Origin: an uncultured Collinsella sp.
GTDB lineage: Bacteria > Actinomycetota > Coriobacteriia > Coriobacteriales > Coriobacteriaceae
Direction of reading: 5' to 3'
Assembly (NCBI GenBank): GCA_900554465.1
Contig: USHF01000007.1
Coordinates: forward strand, 1-20,894
DNA length: 20,894 nt
Of this stretch, positions 8,530-14,908 are shown in pieces. Every line of letters starts with the position of its first letter. Positions within the stretch are counted from its first letter, which is position 1. Made by a program: the position numbers and the translations under genes. Under the pieces are notes generated by a model. The model saw only the letters and a program-made list of their open reading frames with translations, did no database searches and had not been told where the DNA came from.

Positions 8530-10071
8530 CTATTGAGCGGTGCTGAGCGAACGCCTGACCGCATCGTGCCAACCGTCCAGGTTGTGCTCGCGACGCTCAA
8601 CGGACATATGGGGATGGAATGTCTTGACGATCTGGGTGTTTTGCTCCAGCTCCTCCAGATCCTCCCAATACCCAACCGCGAGGCCCGCCAGATACGCGGC
8701 ACCAATCGCCGTTGTCTCCACCGACTCACATTGCAGTACGGGGATATCCAGCAAGTCTGCCTGGAACTGCATGATGAACTCGTTGCGCGAGGCGCCGCCA
8801 TCGACGGACAGGCGCTCGATCGAAAGACCCACGTCCTGCTCCATGGCACGCAGCACGTCATAGCTCTGATAGGCCATGGACTCGCAAGCGGCACGCACGA
8901 TGGTCGCGCGACTCGAGGCGCCGGTCAGACCGCATACGATGCCGCGGGCGTGCGCGTCCCACCATGGTGCACCCAAGCCCGCAAAAGCGGGGACAAAGTA
9001 GCATCCCTCGTTATCGCCGATCGAGGAGGCGAGCTGTGCCGATTCGGATACGTTGGAGATAACGCCCATGTTGTCGCGCAGCCAGTTCATCGTTGAGCCG
9101 GCGGCAAAAATAGATCCCTCGAGCGCATAGCTGACCTTGCCGTTCGCAGCGATACCGATGGTGGAGACCAGGCCATTCTTGGATTCGACGATCTCGTCGC
9201 CGGTGTTCATGAGCATAAAGCAGCCCGTGCCATAGGTGTTTTTGGTCTGGCCGGGATGGAAGCAGCAGTGACCGAACAGCGACGCCTGCTGGTCGCCCGC
9301 CACACCCATGATGGGCGGCATGTTGGTCATGATGTCGCTCGCGACGCGGCCGTAGTCACCGGCGCTCCAACGGACCTCGGGCATCATGGCACGCGGGATG
9401 TCGAAGAGCGCCAGCAGGTCATCGTCCCAGTCCAGCGTATGAATATTGAAGAGCGCTGTGCGGCTGGCATTGGTGTAGTCGGTGGCAAAGGTTTGACCGC
9501 CGGTGAGGTTGTAGATGAGCCAGGTATCGATGGTGCCAAACATGAGGTCGCCCGCCGCCGCGCTCTCGCGTGCGCCGTCAACGTTGTCGAGAATCCACTG
9601 CACCTTGGAGGCCGAGAAATACGGGTCGAGCGTAAGGCCGGTGCGGGAACGCACCAGCTCCTCGCAGCCCTGCTCGGCCAGTTTATCGATTGTCGAGGCG
9701 GTGCGGCGACACTGCCACACGATGGCGTTGTAGATAGGCTGGCCACTCACGCGGTCCCATACCACCGTGGTCTCGCGCTGGTTGGAGATACCGATGGCGG
9801 CGATGCGATCGGAATGGATGCCGCTCTTAAACTGGACCTCCATCATCACGCCGATCTGGCTGGCAAGCACCTCCGTGGGATCCTGCTCCACCCAGCCGGG
9901 GCGCGGGAAGCTGGTTTTGACGCTACGACGCGCCTGGGCGACGATGCAGCCGTACTCGTCGACGATGGTCGCGAGCACCGAGGTGGTGCCGCAGTCGAGC
10001 GCCATGATGTAGGAACCGCCAAAGTTAAACGAGGCATCTTCCATGCCCAGGCTGCCCAGATTCAACGACAT
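8530..10071 (-). CDS. glpK: Glycerol kinase
   Basis: GlpK phosphorylates glycerol to glycerol-3-phosphate with ATP, committing glycerol to lipid synthesis or glycolysis. The 513-residue protein is a full FGGY-family kinase: DCGTTSVLATIVDEYG phosphate loop near residue 26, WQCRRT, the ATDYTNASRTALFNIHTLDW segment typical of glycerol kinases, GVAGDQQASLFG, the YGTGCFMLMNTG loop, and the late SVDGGASRNEFIMQFQADLL and ETTAIGAAYLAGLAVGYW blocks. About 20 extra residues precede the first motif; the start at 10071 is supported by AAAGG right after the tsaC stop. With only 13 bp between them, tsaC and glpK are probably co-transcribed. No glycerol facilitator or glpD is nearby. A related FGGY sugar kinase is possible but less likely. 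Confidence 0.92.
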   Translation of the reverse strand: MSLNLGSLGMEDASFNFGGSYIMALDCGTTSVLATIVDEYGCIVAQARRSVKTSFPRPGWVEQDPTEVLASQIGVMMEVQFKSGIHSDRIAAIGISNQRETTVVWDRVSGQPIYNAIVWQCRRTASTIDKLAEQGCEELVRSRTGLTLDPYFSASKVQWILDNVDGARESAAAGDLMFGTIDTWLIYNLTGGQTFATDYTNASRTALFNIHTLDWDDDLLALFDIPRAMMPEVRWSAGDYGRVASDIMTNMPPIMGVAGDQQASLFGHCCFHPGQTKNTYGTGCFMLMNTGDEIVESKNGLVSTIGIAANGKVSYALEGSIFAAGSTMNWLRDNMGVISNVSESAQLASSIGDNEGCYFVPAFAGLGAPWWDAHARGIVCGLTGASSRATIVRAACESMAYQSYDVLRAMEQDVGLSIERLSVDGGASRNEFIMQFQADLLDIPVLQCESVETTAIGAAYLAGLAVGYWEDLEELEQNTQIVKTFHPHMSVERREHNLDGWHDAVRRSLSTAQ

Positions 10072-10084
10072 CGCTTACACCTTT

Positions 10085-10828
10085 CTATTGCATCGGGTCG
10101 GACAGAACCCGCTCGATCTCTGATGCGGGAAGCGCGCCTTGGCGCAGGATCTGAAGCTCGCCATGCTTAAACGTCACGATGGTCGAAGCGTCGCGGCACG
10201 GGGTCTCGCCCGCGTCGACGGCCACATCGACCCCCTCCAGAATGCGGTCCTCAACGTCGGCAAAGCTTGCCGGCGCGGGCGCGCCGTGCGTATTGGCGCT
10301 GGTGCAGGCAAGCGGACTGCCGCAGGCGCGGATGAGCGCTTGCACCACGGGCGAGGCCGAAGCGCGAAGTGCCACGGTGTCGTCGGCAGCGCGCATAAAG
10401 GTCGGCACGCAGGGGGCTGCCTTGACCACGATAGTCAGGGCGCCCGGCCAGCATCGTTGGGCAAGCGCGCGGGCCTCATGAGGGATATCCACGCCATAGC
10501 GATCGAGTGCCTCGGCATCATCAACCAGCCAGGCAACCGTTTGCGTGAGCTCGCGCTGCTTGAGGGTAAAGATACGACGATAGCCGGTACCGAGTGCGGG
10601 GACCGCGGCGCCGTTGACGGTGGCCTGCGGATCGCGCGGCCACGGCAGAGGTTCACTTGTATCTTGTGGAACGGCATCCGAGAAGGCGTTGACTGCCACG
10701 GCGACACCGTAGACCGTCTCGGTTGGAATAAGCGCCAGGCCACCGCGACCGAGTAGCTCGGCCGTACGCTCGACGGCGAGCCGATGCGGCTCACGCGTTC
10801 CCTCGAATACCCGATAGACCGTCTGCAT
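10085..10828 (-). CDS. tsaC: L-threonylcarbamoyladenylate synthase (TsaC/Sua5/YrdC family)
   Basis: The enzyme makes threonylcarbamoyl-AMP from threonine, bicarbonate and ATP, the first step of the universal t6A37 tRNA modification. The YrdC fold is recognisable: LIPTETVYGVAVAV at 33-46, LKQRE at 89-93 (usual K-x-R-P), CWPGALTIVVKA, the basic/Thr DDTVALRASA region and the TSANTHGAPAP motif. Against the family, an insertion of about 28 residues (roughly 51-80, rich in Pro, Asp and Ala; bases 10589-10678) separates the PTETVYG block from the K-x-R block, raising the length to 247 from about 190-210. There is no Sua5 C-terminal domain. It follows prmC (beyond hicAB), as ywlC follows prmC in Firmicutes, and precedes glpK by 13 bp. 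Confidence 0.9.
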   Translation of the reverse strand: MQTVYRVFEGTREPHRLAVERTAELLGRGGLALIPTETVYGVAVAVNAFSDAVPQDTSEPLPWPRDPQATVNGAAVPALGTGYRRIFTLKQRELTQTVAWLVDDAEALDRYGVDIPHEARALAQRCWPGALTIVVKAAPCVPTFMRAADDTVALRASASPVVQALIRACGSPLACTSANTHGAPAPASFADVEDRILEGVDVAVDAGETPCRDASTIVTFKHGELQILRQGALPASEIERVLSDPMQ

Positions 10829-10962
10829 GTGTATGCCAGCCCCTTACGCTCTGGTGCAAGTTTATTTACTGTGGGGCATTCTCGCACGAAACGTTCAACC
10901 TATTTGCCCAGAGCGCATGTTGGTTTGGTGAGCGGCTCTAGTAGTCGGTGAAAGTGAGGGGG

Positions 10963-11409
10963 TTATTGGACTGCGACGAACTTCTTTGGCCTGCCGGCGT
11001 GGCGTTCTTGGGCGGCGTAGCGCTCGATGCTGTCTATCGTTATCATCCGACGGCCGTCGACGAGTTCAACATCGAGCTTTCCTGCTTTGACCAGCGCGGT
11101 AATCCGCGAAGCGGAGACTTTGAGGTCCAGCGCTGCGTCTTTAAATGTTCGGCACGCCGCTTCCCGAGCGTCATCGTGGTCGATTTCGACTGAAAGGGCC
11201 ACGACCTCGGCCGAGCGTTCGTACCCTGCCGGAGTCAAACCGTTGTTGAGGTCGTCGGCCAAAAACGCCATCAGTGCCTCGGTGGCATGGGCAATCGCTT
11301 CTTCGCGCGTGTCGCCATCGGCAAAGGTGCCAGGAATCTGCGGGAAGCTAGCGCAGTAACCGTCGTCTTCTTTTATGAGAACGCAGTCATAGGTAAATCG
11401 CTGCCTCAT
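10963..11409 (-). CDS. hicB: HicB-family antitoxin with C-terminal HTH domain
   Basis: HicB neutralises the HicA mRNA interferase and usually represses its own operon. Residues 1-58 form the HicB partial RNase-H-like fold (FTYDCVLIKEDDGYCASFPQIPGTFADGDTREEAIAHATEAL). Residues 95-132 (LKVSASRITALVKAGKLDVELVDGRRMITIDSIERY) resemble an excisionase/MerR-type helix-turn-helix, with a basic GRPKK end. I start it at the ATG at 11409, preceded by GGAGG (11414-11418); 15 further codons upstream are open but overlap hicA. It lies 11 bp after hicA, and a palindrome overlaps the shared promoter. 148 residues is normal for the HTH-bearing type. Confidence 0.88.
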   Translation of the reverse strand: MRQRFTYDCVLIKEDDGYCASFPQIPGTFADGDTREEAIAHATEALMAFLADDLNNGLTPAGYERSAEVVALSVEIDHDDAREAACRTFKDAALDLKVSASRITALVKAGKLDVELVDGRRMITIDSIERYAAQERHAGRPKKFVAVQ

Positions 11410-11420
11410 TTTGCCTCCAG

Positions 11421-11606
11421 CTACCATCCAGCTTGGCGACGAATACTTGCCCACGTGCCCTTCTTTGGTCGATCACCACCAGAGCCGTTCGCGGTGACAA
11501 CACGGTCACCAGAAACATGCTTAGCATGACTACCGACTTGCGCGACCTCCACGAATCCATCGTGCTTGAGTAGGGCAATGATTTCCCGAAAGGTAGGAGG
11601 TTGCAT
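11421..11606 (-). CDS. hicA: HicA-family toxin (mRNA interferase)
   Basis: HicA is a small dsRBD-fold ribonuclease that cleaves mRNA when free of HicB. The 61-residue protein matches the family along its length: an N-terminal helix (TFREIIALLKHDGFVEV), the catalytic-histidine block QVGSHAKHV with His27, and the C-terminal GTWASIRRQAGW. The length is typical. The middle (ANGSGGDRPKKG) departs from the usual VP-HxKKE/D pattern, so activity is not certain. The ATG is preceded by AAAGAGG at a good distance. It is the first gene of hicAB, between prmC and tsaC. Confidence 0.88.
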   Translation of the reverse strand: MQPPTFREIIALLKHDGFVEVAQVGSHAKHVSGDRVVTANGSGGDRPKKGTWASIRRQAGW

Positions 11607-11630
11607 GGGCCGACCTCTTTCAGCCGTCCT

Positions 11631-11660
11631 AATTATAAACTAATTTATAATTTTTGCTAA
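11631..11660 (-). promoter_or_regulatory. hicAB promoter with overlapping palindromic operator
   Basis: On the minus strand a perfect -10 TATAAT (11632-11637) is separated by 17 bp from TTAGCA (11655-11660), a 4/6 match to TTGACA. The -10 is embedded in a 9-bp perfect inverted repeat AATTATAAA / TTTATAATT (11631-11639 and 11644-11652, 4-bp centre). A repressor bound there would block RNA polymerase, matching HicB autoregulation. The stretch is strikingly AT-rich compared with its surroundings. Confidence 0.78.
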
Positions 11661-11674
11661 CCAGTTAATAAATA

Positions 11675-12925
11675 TTACTGGCGCTGTTTGGGCTCGGTGA
11701 CGATGGCTCGGACGATGCGGGGACAATCGGTGAGGTCGCGGACGATGCGCACGTCCGAGAGACCCGCCTGGCGACAGAGCTCGGCCGCGGCATCGAGGGC
11801 GCCCTCGTAGAGCTCGCAGGCAAACAGGCCGCCGGCGCGCAGCATATAGGGCGCCGCATTGAGCAGGCGGCGGAAGATATCGAGGCCGTCGGCGCCGCCC
11901 TCGAGCGCTAAATCGGGCTCGAAGTCCTTGACCTCGTGCGGCAGCGAGCGCATGACGTCAGTCGGAATGTAAGGCGGGTTGGAGACGAGCACGTCGAAGG
12001 TGCCCCATTCCTCGCGGGGGATAGAGCTCACCAGGTTTGTGAGGCTGAAGGCGACCTCATCGGACGTAAGCCCGAGCGCGTCGCGGTTTTTGGTGGCCAG
12101 GTCAATGGCACGCGGTTCGATATCGGTAGCGGTGCAGGTGACATGGCCGCGGCGCTCCCAGGCAAGGGAAAGCGAGATGCAGCCCGTGCCGCAGCCGACC
12201 TCGAGAACGCGGGCGATACGGGGCTCGACCGGAGCGGGCGCGGCGGCATCCTCCGTCAGAGACGCCTCGTGGTCGGCGCCTTCGATGGCGATGCCGTATT
12301 CGTCGAGCTCGGGCTCGGCGGCTTCCGCGGCTTCGGCTTCTGCTATCTGCGTGGCGGCTTCCTCGGCCTCGCGGTCGGCCAGTTCCTCGGCATAGGCACG
12401 GCTGCCCAGTACGTCGCCACCCAGCGCAGCCTCATCGGCAGCCGTGAGGTTAGCGGCACGGCGCTCGGCCGTCGCTCGCTCGTCGGCCAATGCGGCTTCG
12501 ACTTTGCGCGCTTGCTCGACCTCGTCGTTCCAGGGCAGCTCAACGCGCTGACGGGCGGCAGCCTCGGGGCTCAGCACCTCGGCATCCAGATAATTGAGGA
12601 CTTCCTCGACGAGCATCTCGGTCTCGGGACGCGGAATGAGTACGCCGGGGGCGCACGCGACGTCGATCATGCGGAACTGCGTGCTGCCGGTGATGTACTG
12701 CAGCGGCTCGCCCTTGGCGCGGCGGACGACCGCCGCGTGCATGGTCTCGAGCTGCGCCGCATCGAGCGTCTCGTCCATACGCATATATAAGTCAATGCGC
12801 GCCAGACCCGTGGCAGCGCAGAGCAGCCACTCGGCAGAAAGTCGGGGGTGTTCCTCGCCGCGCTCGGCCAGGTACTCCTTGGTCCACTCGAGACAACGCT
12901 TGATGGTCCAGATCTCGTTTGCCAT
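11675..12925 (-). CDS. prmC: Release factor glutamine methyltransferase with a large internal insertion
   Basis: PrmC methylates the glutamine of the GGQ motif of release factors; its substrate RF1 is encoded just upstream. The N-terminal helical domain (residues 1 to about 112) includes the GEPLQYITG and PGVLIPRPETE signatures. The SAM-binding Rossmann domain begins with VLEVGCGTGCISL (from about 240), and the catalytic NPPY is at 316-319. Between the domains lies about 120 residues (roughly 115-235; bases 12221-12583) of Ala/Glu-rich, charged sequence absent from standard PrmC. Total length is therefore 416 instead of about 280. The ATG at 12925 is preceded by GGGGAGGA; the frame is open 25 codons upstream but without a ribosome site. 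Confidence 0.93.
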   Translation of the reverse strand: MANEIWTIKRCLEWTKEYLAERGEEHPRLSAEWLLCAATGLARIDLYMRMDETLDAAQLETMHAAVVRRAKGEPLQYITGSTQFRMIDVACAPGVLIPRPETEMLVEEVLNYLDAEVLSPEAAARQRVELPWNDEVEQARKVEAALADERATAERRAANLTAADEAALGGDVLGSRAYAEELADREAEEAATQIAEAEAAEAAEPELDEYGIAIEGADHEASLTEDAAAPAPVEPRIARVLEVGCGTGCISLSLAWERRGHVTCTATDIEPRAIDLATKNRDALGLTSDEVAFSLTNLVSSIPREEWGTFDVLVSNPPYIPTDVMRSLPHEVKDFEPDLALEGGADGLDIFRRLLNAAPYMLRAGGLFACELYEGALDAAAELCRQAGLSDVRIVRDLTDCPRIVRAIVTEPKQRQ

Positions 12926-12973
12926 GGGGTCCTCCCCTCTTAAGCGCCGGGCGGCGCGCGAATGTCGGAGCAG

Positions 12974-13000
12974 ATTGTACGCGAGGCCAGCGCTTGGCAA
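12974..13000 (-). promoter_or_regulatory. Candidate prmC promoter
   Basis: On the minus strand TACAAT (12974-12979) is preceded by TTGCCA (12995-13000), a 5/6 match to the -35 consensus, but with a short 15-bp spacer. Transcription would begin near 12967, giving a ~40-nt leader before the prmC ATG. The long gap to prfA makes a separate prmC promoter likely. Confidence 0.42.
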
Positions 13001-13316
13001 GAGACGATTGAAGGCGATTATCGAGAATCAGCCCAGAATTTTGCACCGGGCTCGCTCAAAGTGTTCATTCGCCGACGTCTAGATTTGCATTCGTCAAGCT
13101 TTTGGCAAGGTTGCCCCAAAACTAACCAATATCTAACCAAACGCTTGCCACATCACTTGACGCACAACGCGTCAAAAATCACCCCGCGACTTCTTGGACG
13201 ATTTTTCGTGCATTATTTTCGATCGCAGATGAAGGCTGTTAATTACTTCGAGCAGGTAAGCCGCTTAATTTCCAACAAAGCATATTAAATAAATTCGAAA
13301 AGTAATTTACCCAACC
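13001..13316. other. Gene-free stretch between prmC and the prfA-side palindromes
   Basis: No convincing gene is seen on either strand. The stretch is more AT-rich than the genes around it. The only structure noted is a 7-bp inverted repeat TTGACGC / GCGTCAA with a 5-nt centre at 13157-13175, without a T-tract. A plus-strand open frame across 12962-13288 lacks a ribosome binding site and recognisable composition. The stretch may be a remnant of displaced genes or repeat-derived DNA; nothing visible decides this. Confidence 0.5.
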
Positions 13317-13345
13317 TAGTCATTTAAGAACGTCCCCAATGACTA
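13317..13345 (-). repeat. REP-like hairpin (GGGGAC loop type)
   Basis: TAGTCATT (13317-13324) and AATGACTA (13338-13345) form a perfect 8-bp inverted repeat around a 13-nt loop. On the minus strand the loop begins GGGGACGTTC immediately after the left arm. The 16 bases 13330-13345 recur exactly, inverted, at 19389-19404. The architecture resembles REP elements mobilised by REP-associated tyrosine transposases; no such transposase is in this window. Confidence 0.7.
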
Positions 13346-13391
13346 AAATGCCATCACAGCCGACTGAATAAAATATCAAGGCAATGTCCAC

Positions 13392-13412
13392 AATGACTCC
13401 CTACGGGTCATT
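13392..13412. repeat. Short degenerate palindrome
   Basis: AATGAC (13392-13397) and GTCATT (13407-13412) form a 6-bp stem that extends to 8 with one G-T pair. The preceding AATGTCCACAATGACT resembles the ACGTCCCCAATGACT half of the hairpin at 13317-13345, so this looks like a decayed second copy. Confidence 0.45.
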
Positions 13413-13430
13413 TGACAACCAAGGAAACGC

Positions 13431-13564
13431 CGTTGTTTTGGCAATGCCAGCGAGCGACGTCCAGGGCGAACAAGTTGGCATGAAAAAGGCAAGGCATAGA
13501 CCTTCTGGTCATGCCTTGCCTTTTGAATGACAAATTGTCGCCCTGGACGGCGCGCAGCGTCGAC
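13431..13564 (-). repeat. Long palindromic repeat, copy 1, after prfA (likely bidirectional terminator)
   Basis: The core 13458-13549 folds into a ~92-nt hairpin. Outer arms CGTCCAGGGCGA / TCGCCCTGGACG are perfect (12 bp). Inner arms AAAAGGCAAGGCAT / ATGCCTTGCCTTTT (13484-13497 and 13511-13524) are perfect (14 bp). The 13-bp centre AGACCTTCTGGTC is itself nearly palindromic. Runs of A and T border the inner stem on both sides, so it can act as an intrinsic terminator for either strand. It lies just after the prfA stop. A second copy at 19405-19537 matches along its length but has the 13-bp centre inverted. Confidence 0.85.
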
Positions 13565-13568
13565 TAGT

Positions 13569-13590
13569 CCGCCGTTCGGTAGAACGGCGG
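13569..13590 (-). repeat. Perfect hairpin directly after the prfA stop
   Basis: CCGCCGTTC (13569-13577) and GAACGGCGG (13582-13590) form a perfect 9-bp stem with a 4-nt loop. It begins 3 nt after the prfA stop codon. No T-tract follows on the minus strand, so it is more likely a 3'-end stabilising or pausing structure, ahead of the long palindrome, than a terminator by itself. The corresponding position after repeat copy 2 keeps only GCGGCGGAACCT. Confidence 0.7.
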
Positions 13591-13593
13591 AAC

Positions 13594-14661
13594 CTAAACA
13601 GCCTGTGCCAGCTTCTCGGCTCGCTCGGCGGCGGCGAGCGCCTCGATCACGGTGCCGAGCTGGTCGCCCAGAAGGACGCCGTTGTAGGTGGAGTTGAAAC
13701 CGATGCGGTGGTCGGTCACGCGGTCCTGGGGCTGGTTGTAGGTACGGATCTTCTCGGAACGGTTGCCGTGGCCGATCTGGCTCTGGCGCTCGGCGCCGAG
13801 CTCGGCCTGCTGCTTCTCGAGTTCCATCTCGTACAGACGGGCACGCAGCATCTGCATGCAGACCTCGCGGTTCTGGATCTGGGAGCGCTGCTCCTGCGAC
13901 TGCACCACGGTGTTGGTGGGCAGGTGAGTGATACGCACGGCGGAGTAGGTGGTGTTAACGCACTGACCGCCAGGGCCCGAAGCGCAGTAAGTGTCGATAC
14001 GCAGGTCGGACTGGTTGATCTGGACGTCAATCTCCTCGGCCTCGGGAAGCACTGCGACGGTTGCCGTGGAGGTCTGGATGCGGCCCTGAGACTCGGTCTT
14101 GGGAACGCGCTGGACACGGTGCACGCCGGACTCGAACTTCATGACGGAGTAGACGCGGTCGCCCTCGACCTTGAACTCGATGGACTTAAAGCCGCCGGCC
14201 TCGCTGGGGCTGGAATCGAGCACGGTGGTCTTCCAGCCACGCGACTCGCAAAAGCGCTGGTACATCTTGTACAGGTCGCCGGCGAAGATGGCCGCCTCGT
14301 CGCCACCGGCGGCGGAGCGGATCTCGACGATGGTGTTCTTGTCGTCGTTGGGGTCGCTCGGGATGAGCATGTACTTGATATCTTCCTCGAGCTGGGGAAG
14401 CTTGGCCTCGTTTTCGGAGATGTCCATCTGGAGCATCTCCTTCTCATCGGCATCGGTAGTATCGTGGAGCATTTCCTTGGCAGCCTCGATGTCGTCGAGC
14501 GCGCCGATGTACTCGCGCGAGGCAGCAATGAGGTCGGACTGGTGCGCGTACTCCTTGTTGAGACGCGTGAACTCCTTGATGTCGGAGGCGACGGCCGGGT
14601 CGGACAGCTTCTTCTCGAGCTCCTCGTAGGCCTTGATGATCTTTTCGAGCTTGTCGCGCAT
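13594..14661 (-). CDS. prfA: Peptide chain release factor 1
   Basis: RF1 reads UAA and UAG stop codons and triggers peptidyl-tRNA hydrolysis. The RF1-specific P-x-T stop-codon tripeptide is PKT at 187-189, in RVQRVPKTESQGRIQTS. RF2 would have SPF. The catalytic GGQ is at 231-233 in ASGPGGQCVNTTYSAVRI, followed by Cys where many RF1s have His or Ser. The N-terminal coiled-coil domain (1-100) and the SAAGGDEAAIFAGDL segment are intact. 355 residues is normal. AAAGGAG lies 6 nt before the ATG. PrmC, which methylates the GGQ glutamine, is the next gene. Confidence 0.98.
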   Translation of the reverse strand: MRDKLEKIIKAYEELEKKLSDPAVASDIKEFTRLNKEYAHQSDLIAASREYIGALDDIEAAKEMLHDTTDADEKEMLQMDISENEAKLPQLEEDIKYMLIPSDPNDDKNTIVEIRSAAGGDEAAIFAGDLYKMYQRFCESRGWKTTVLDSSPSEAGGFKSIEFKVEGDRVYSVMKFESGVHRVQRVPKTESQGRIQTSTATVAVLPEAEEIDVQINQSDLRIDTYCASGPGGQCVNTTYSAVRITHLPTNTVVQSQEQRSQIQNREVCMQMLRARLYEMELEKQQAELGAERQSQIGHGNRSEKIRTYNQPQDRVTDHRIGFNSTYNGVLLGDQLGTVIEALAAAERAEKLAQAV

Positions 14662-14741
14662 GGCAGGACTCCTTTATATGCGTGAAGATGAAAATCGGCA
14701 GAATGATGGGGCGCATGGCGCCACTGCGGGGGTAAGCCCAG

Positions 14742-14774
14742 CTAGAACATGTCGATCTTCAGATACATGCGCAT
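14742..14774 (-). CDS. Possible leader mini-ORF upstream of prfA
   Basis: A ten-codon frame MRMYLKIDMF ends at a TAG. The second ATG (14768) has GAAGGG 6 nt upstream, a plausible ribosome site. It sits 80 nt before the prfA ATG, between tandem stem-loops. There is no family evidence, and frames this short arise by chance; it is listed as a candidate only. Confidence 0.2.
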   Translation of the reverse strand: MRMYLKIDMF

Positions 14775-14781
14775 CCCTTCG

Positions 14782-14855
14782 TGTATGGGGTACATAGTTG
14801 CGGTCTAACCCATACATGATAGCGTGCGCAGGCAAACCTGCATATAACCCGCACG
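14782..14855. repeat. Two tandem stem-loops upstream of prfA
   Basis: TGTATGGG and CCCATACA (14782-14789 and 14809-14816) form an 8-bp stem with a 19-nt loop. Next, CGTGC-GCAGG (14823-14832) pairs with CCTGC...GCACG (14837-14841 and 14851-14855), giving two stacked 5-bp stems with a 9-nt bulge on one side and a CAAA loop. Neither has a T-tract. Together with the next palindrome they fill the gap between the M20 peptidase and prfA. Confidence 0.55.
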
Positions 14856-14861
14856 GAATGA

Positions 14862-14894
14862 TTGGTGCAAACAAACCTGACCCCATTGCACCAA
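14862..14894 (-). repeat. REP-like hairpin (GGGGTCAGG loop type) after the M20 peptidase
   Basis: TTGGTGCAA (14862-14870) and TTGCACCAA (14886-14894) are a perfect 9-bp inverted repeat with a 15-nt loop. On the minus strand the loop begins TGGGGTCAGG after the arm. This is the same layout as the hairpin at 13317-13345 (arm, then GGGG[A/T]C), although the arms are unrelated. It starts 14 nt after the peptidase stop. No T-tract follows. Confidence 0.65.
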
Positions 14895-14908
14895 GAGCTT
14901 GTTTTTGG

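Noticed and set aside
10847..10915. CGCTCTGG / CCAGAGCG inverted repeat upstream of tsaC
   Set aside because: The 8-bp arms are 53 bp apart and no further structure supports it; probably chance.
13157..13175. TTGACGC / GCGTCAA palindrome as a terminator or operator
   Set aside because: Short, without a T-tract, and not near a start or stop codon; noted but not called as a regulatory site.
12962..13288. Plus-strand 108-codon frame in the prfA-prmC gap as a small gene
   Set aside because: No ribosome binding site before the ATG, unusual composition, no recognisable motif, and it spans the candidate prmC promoter.
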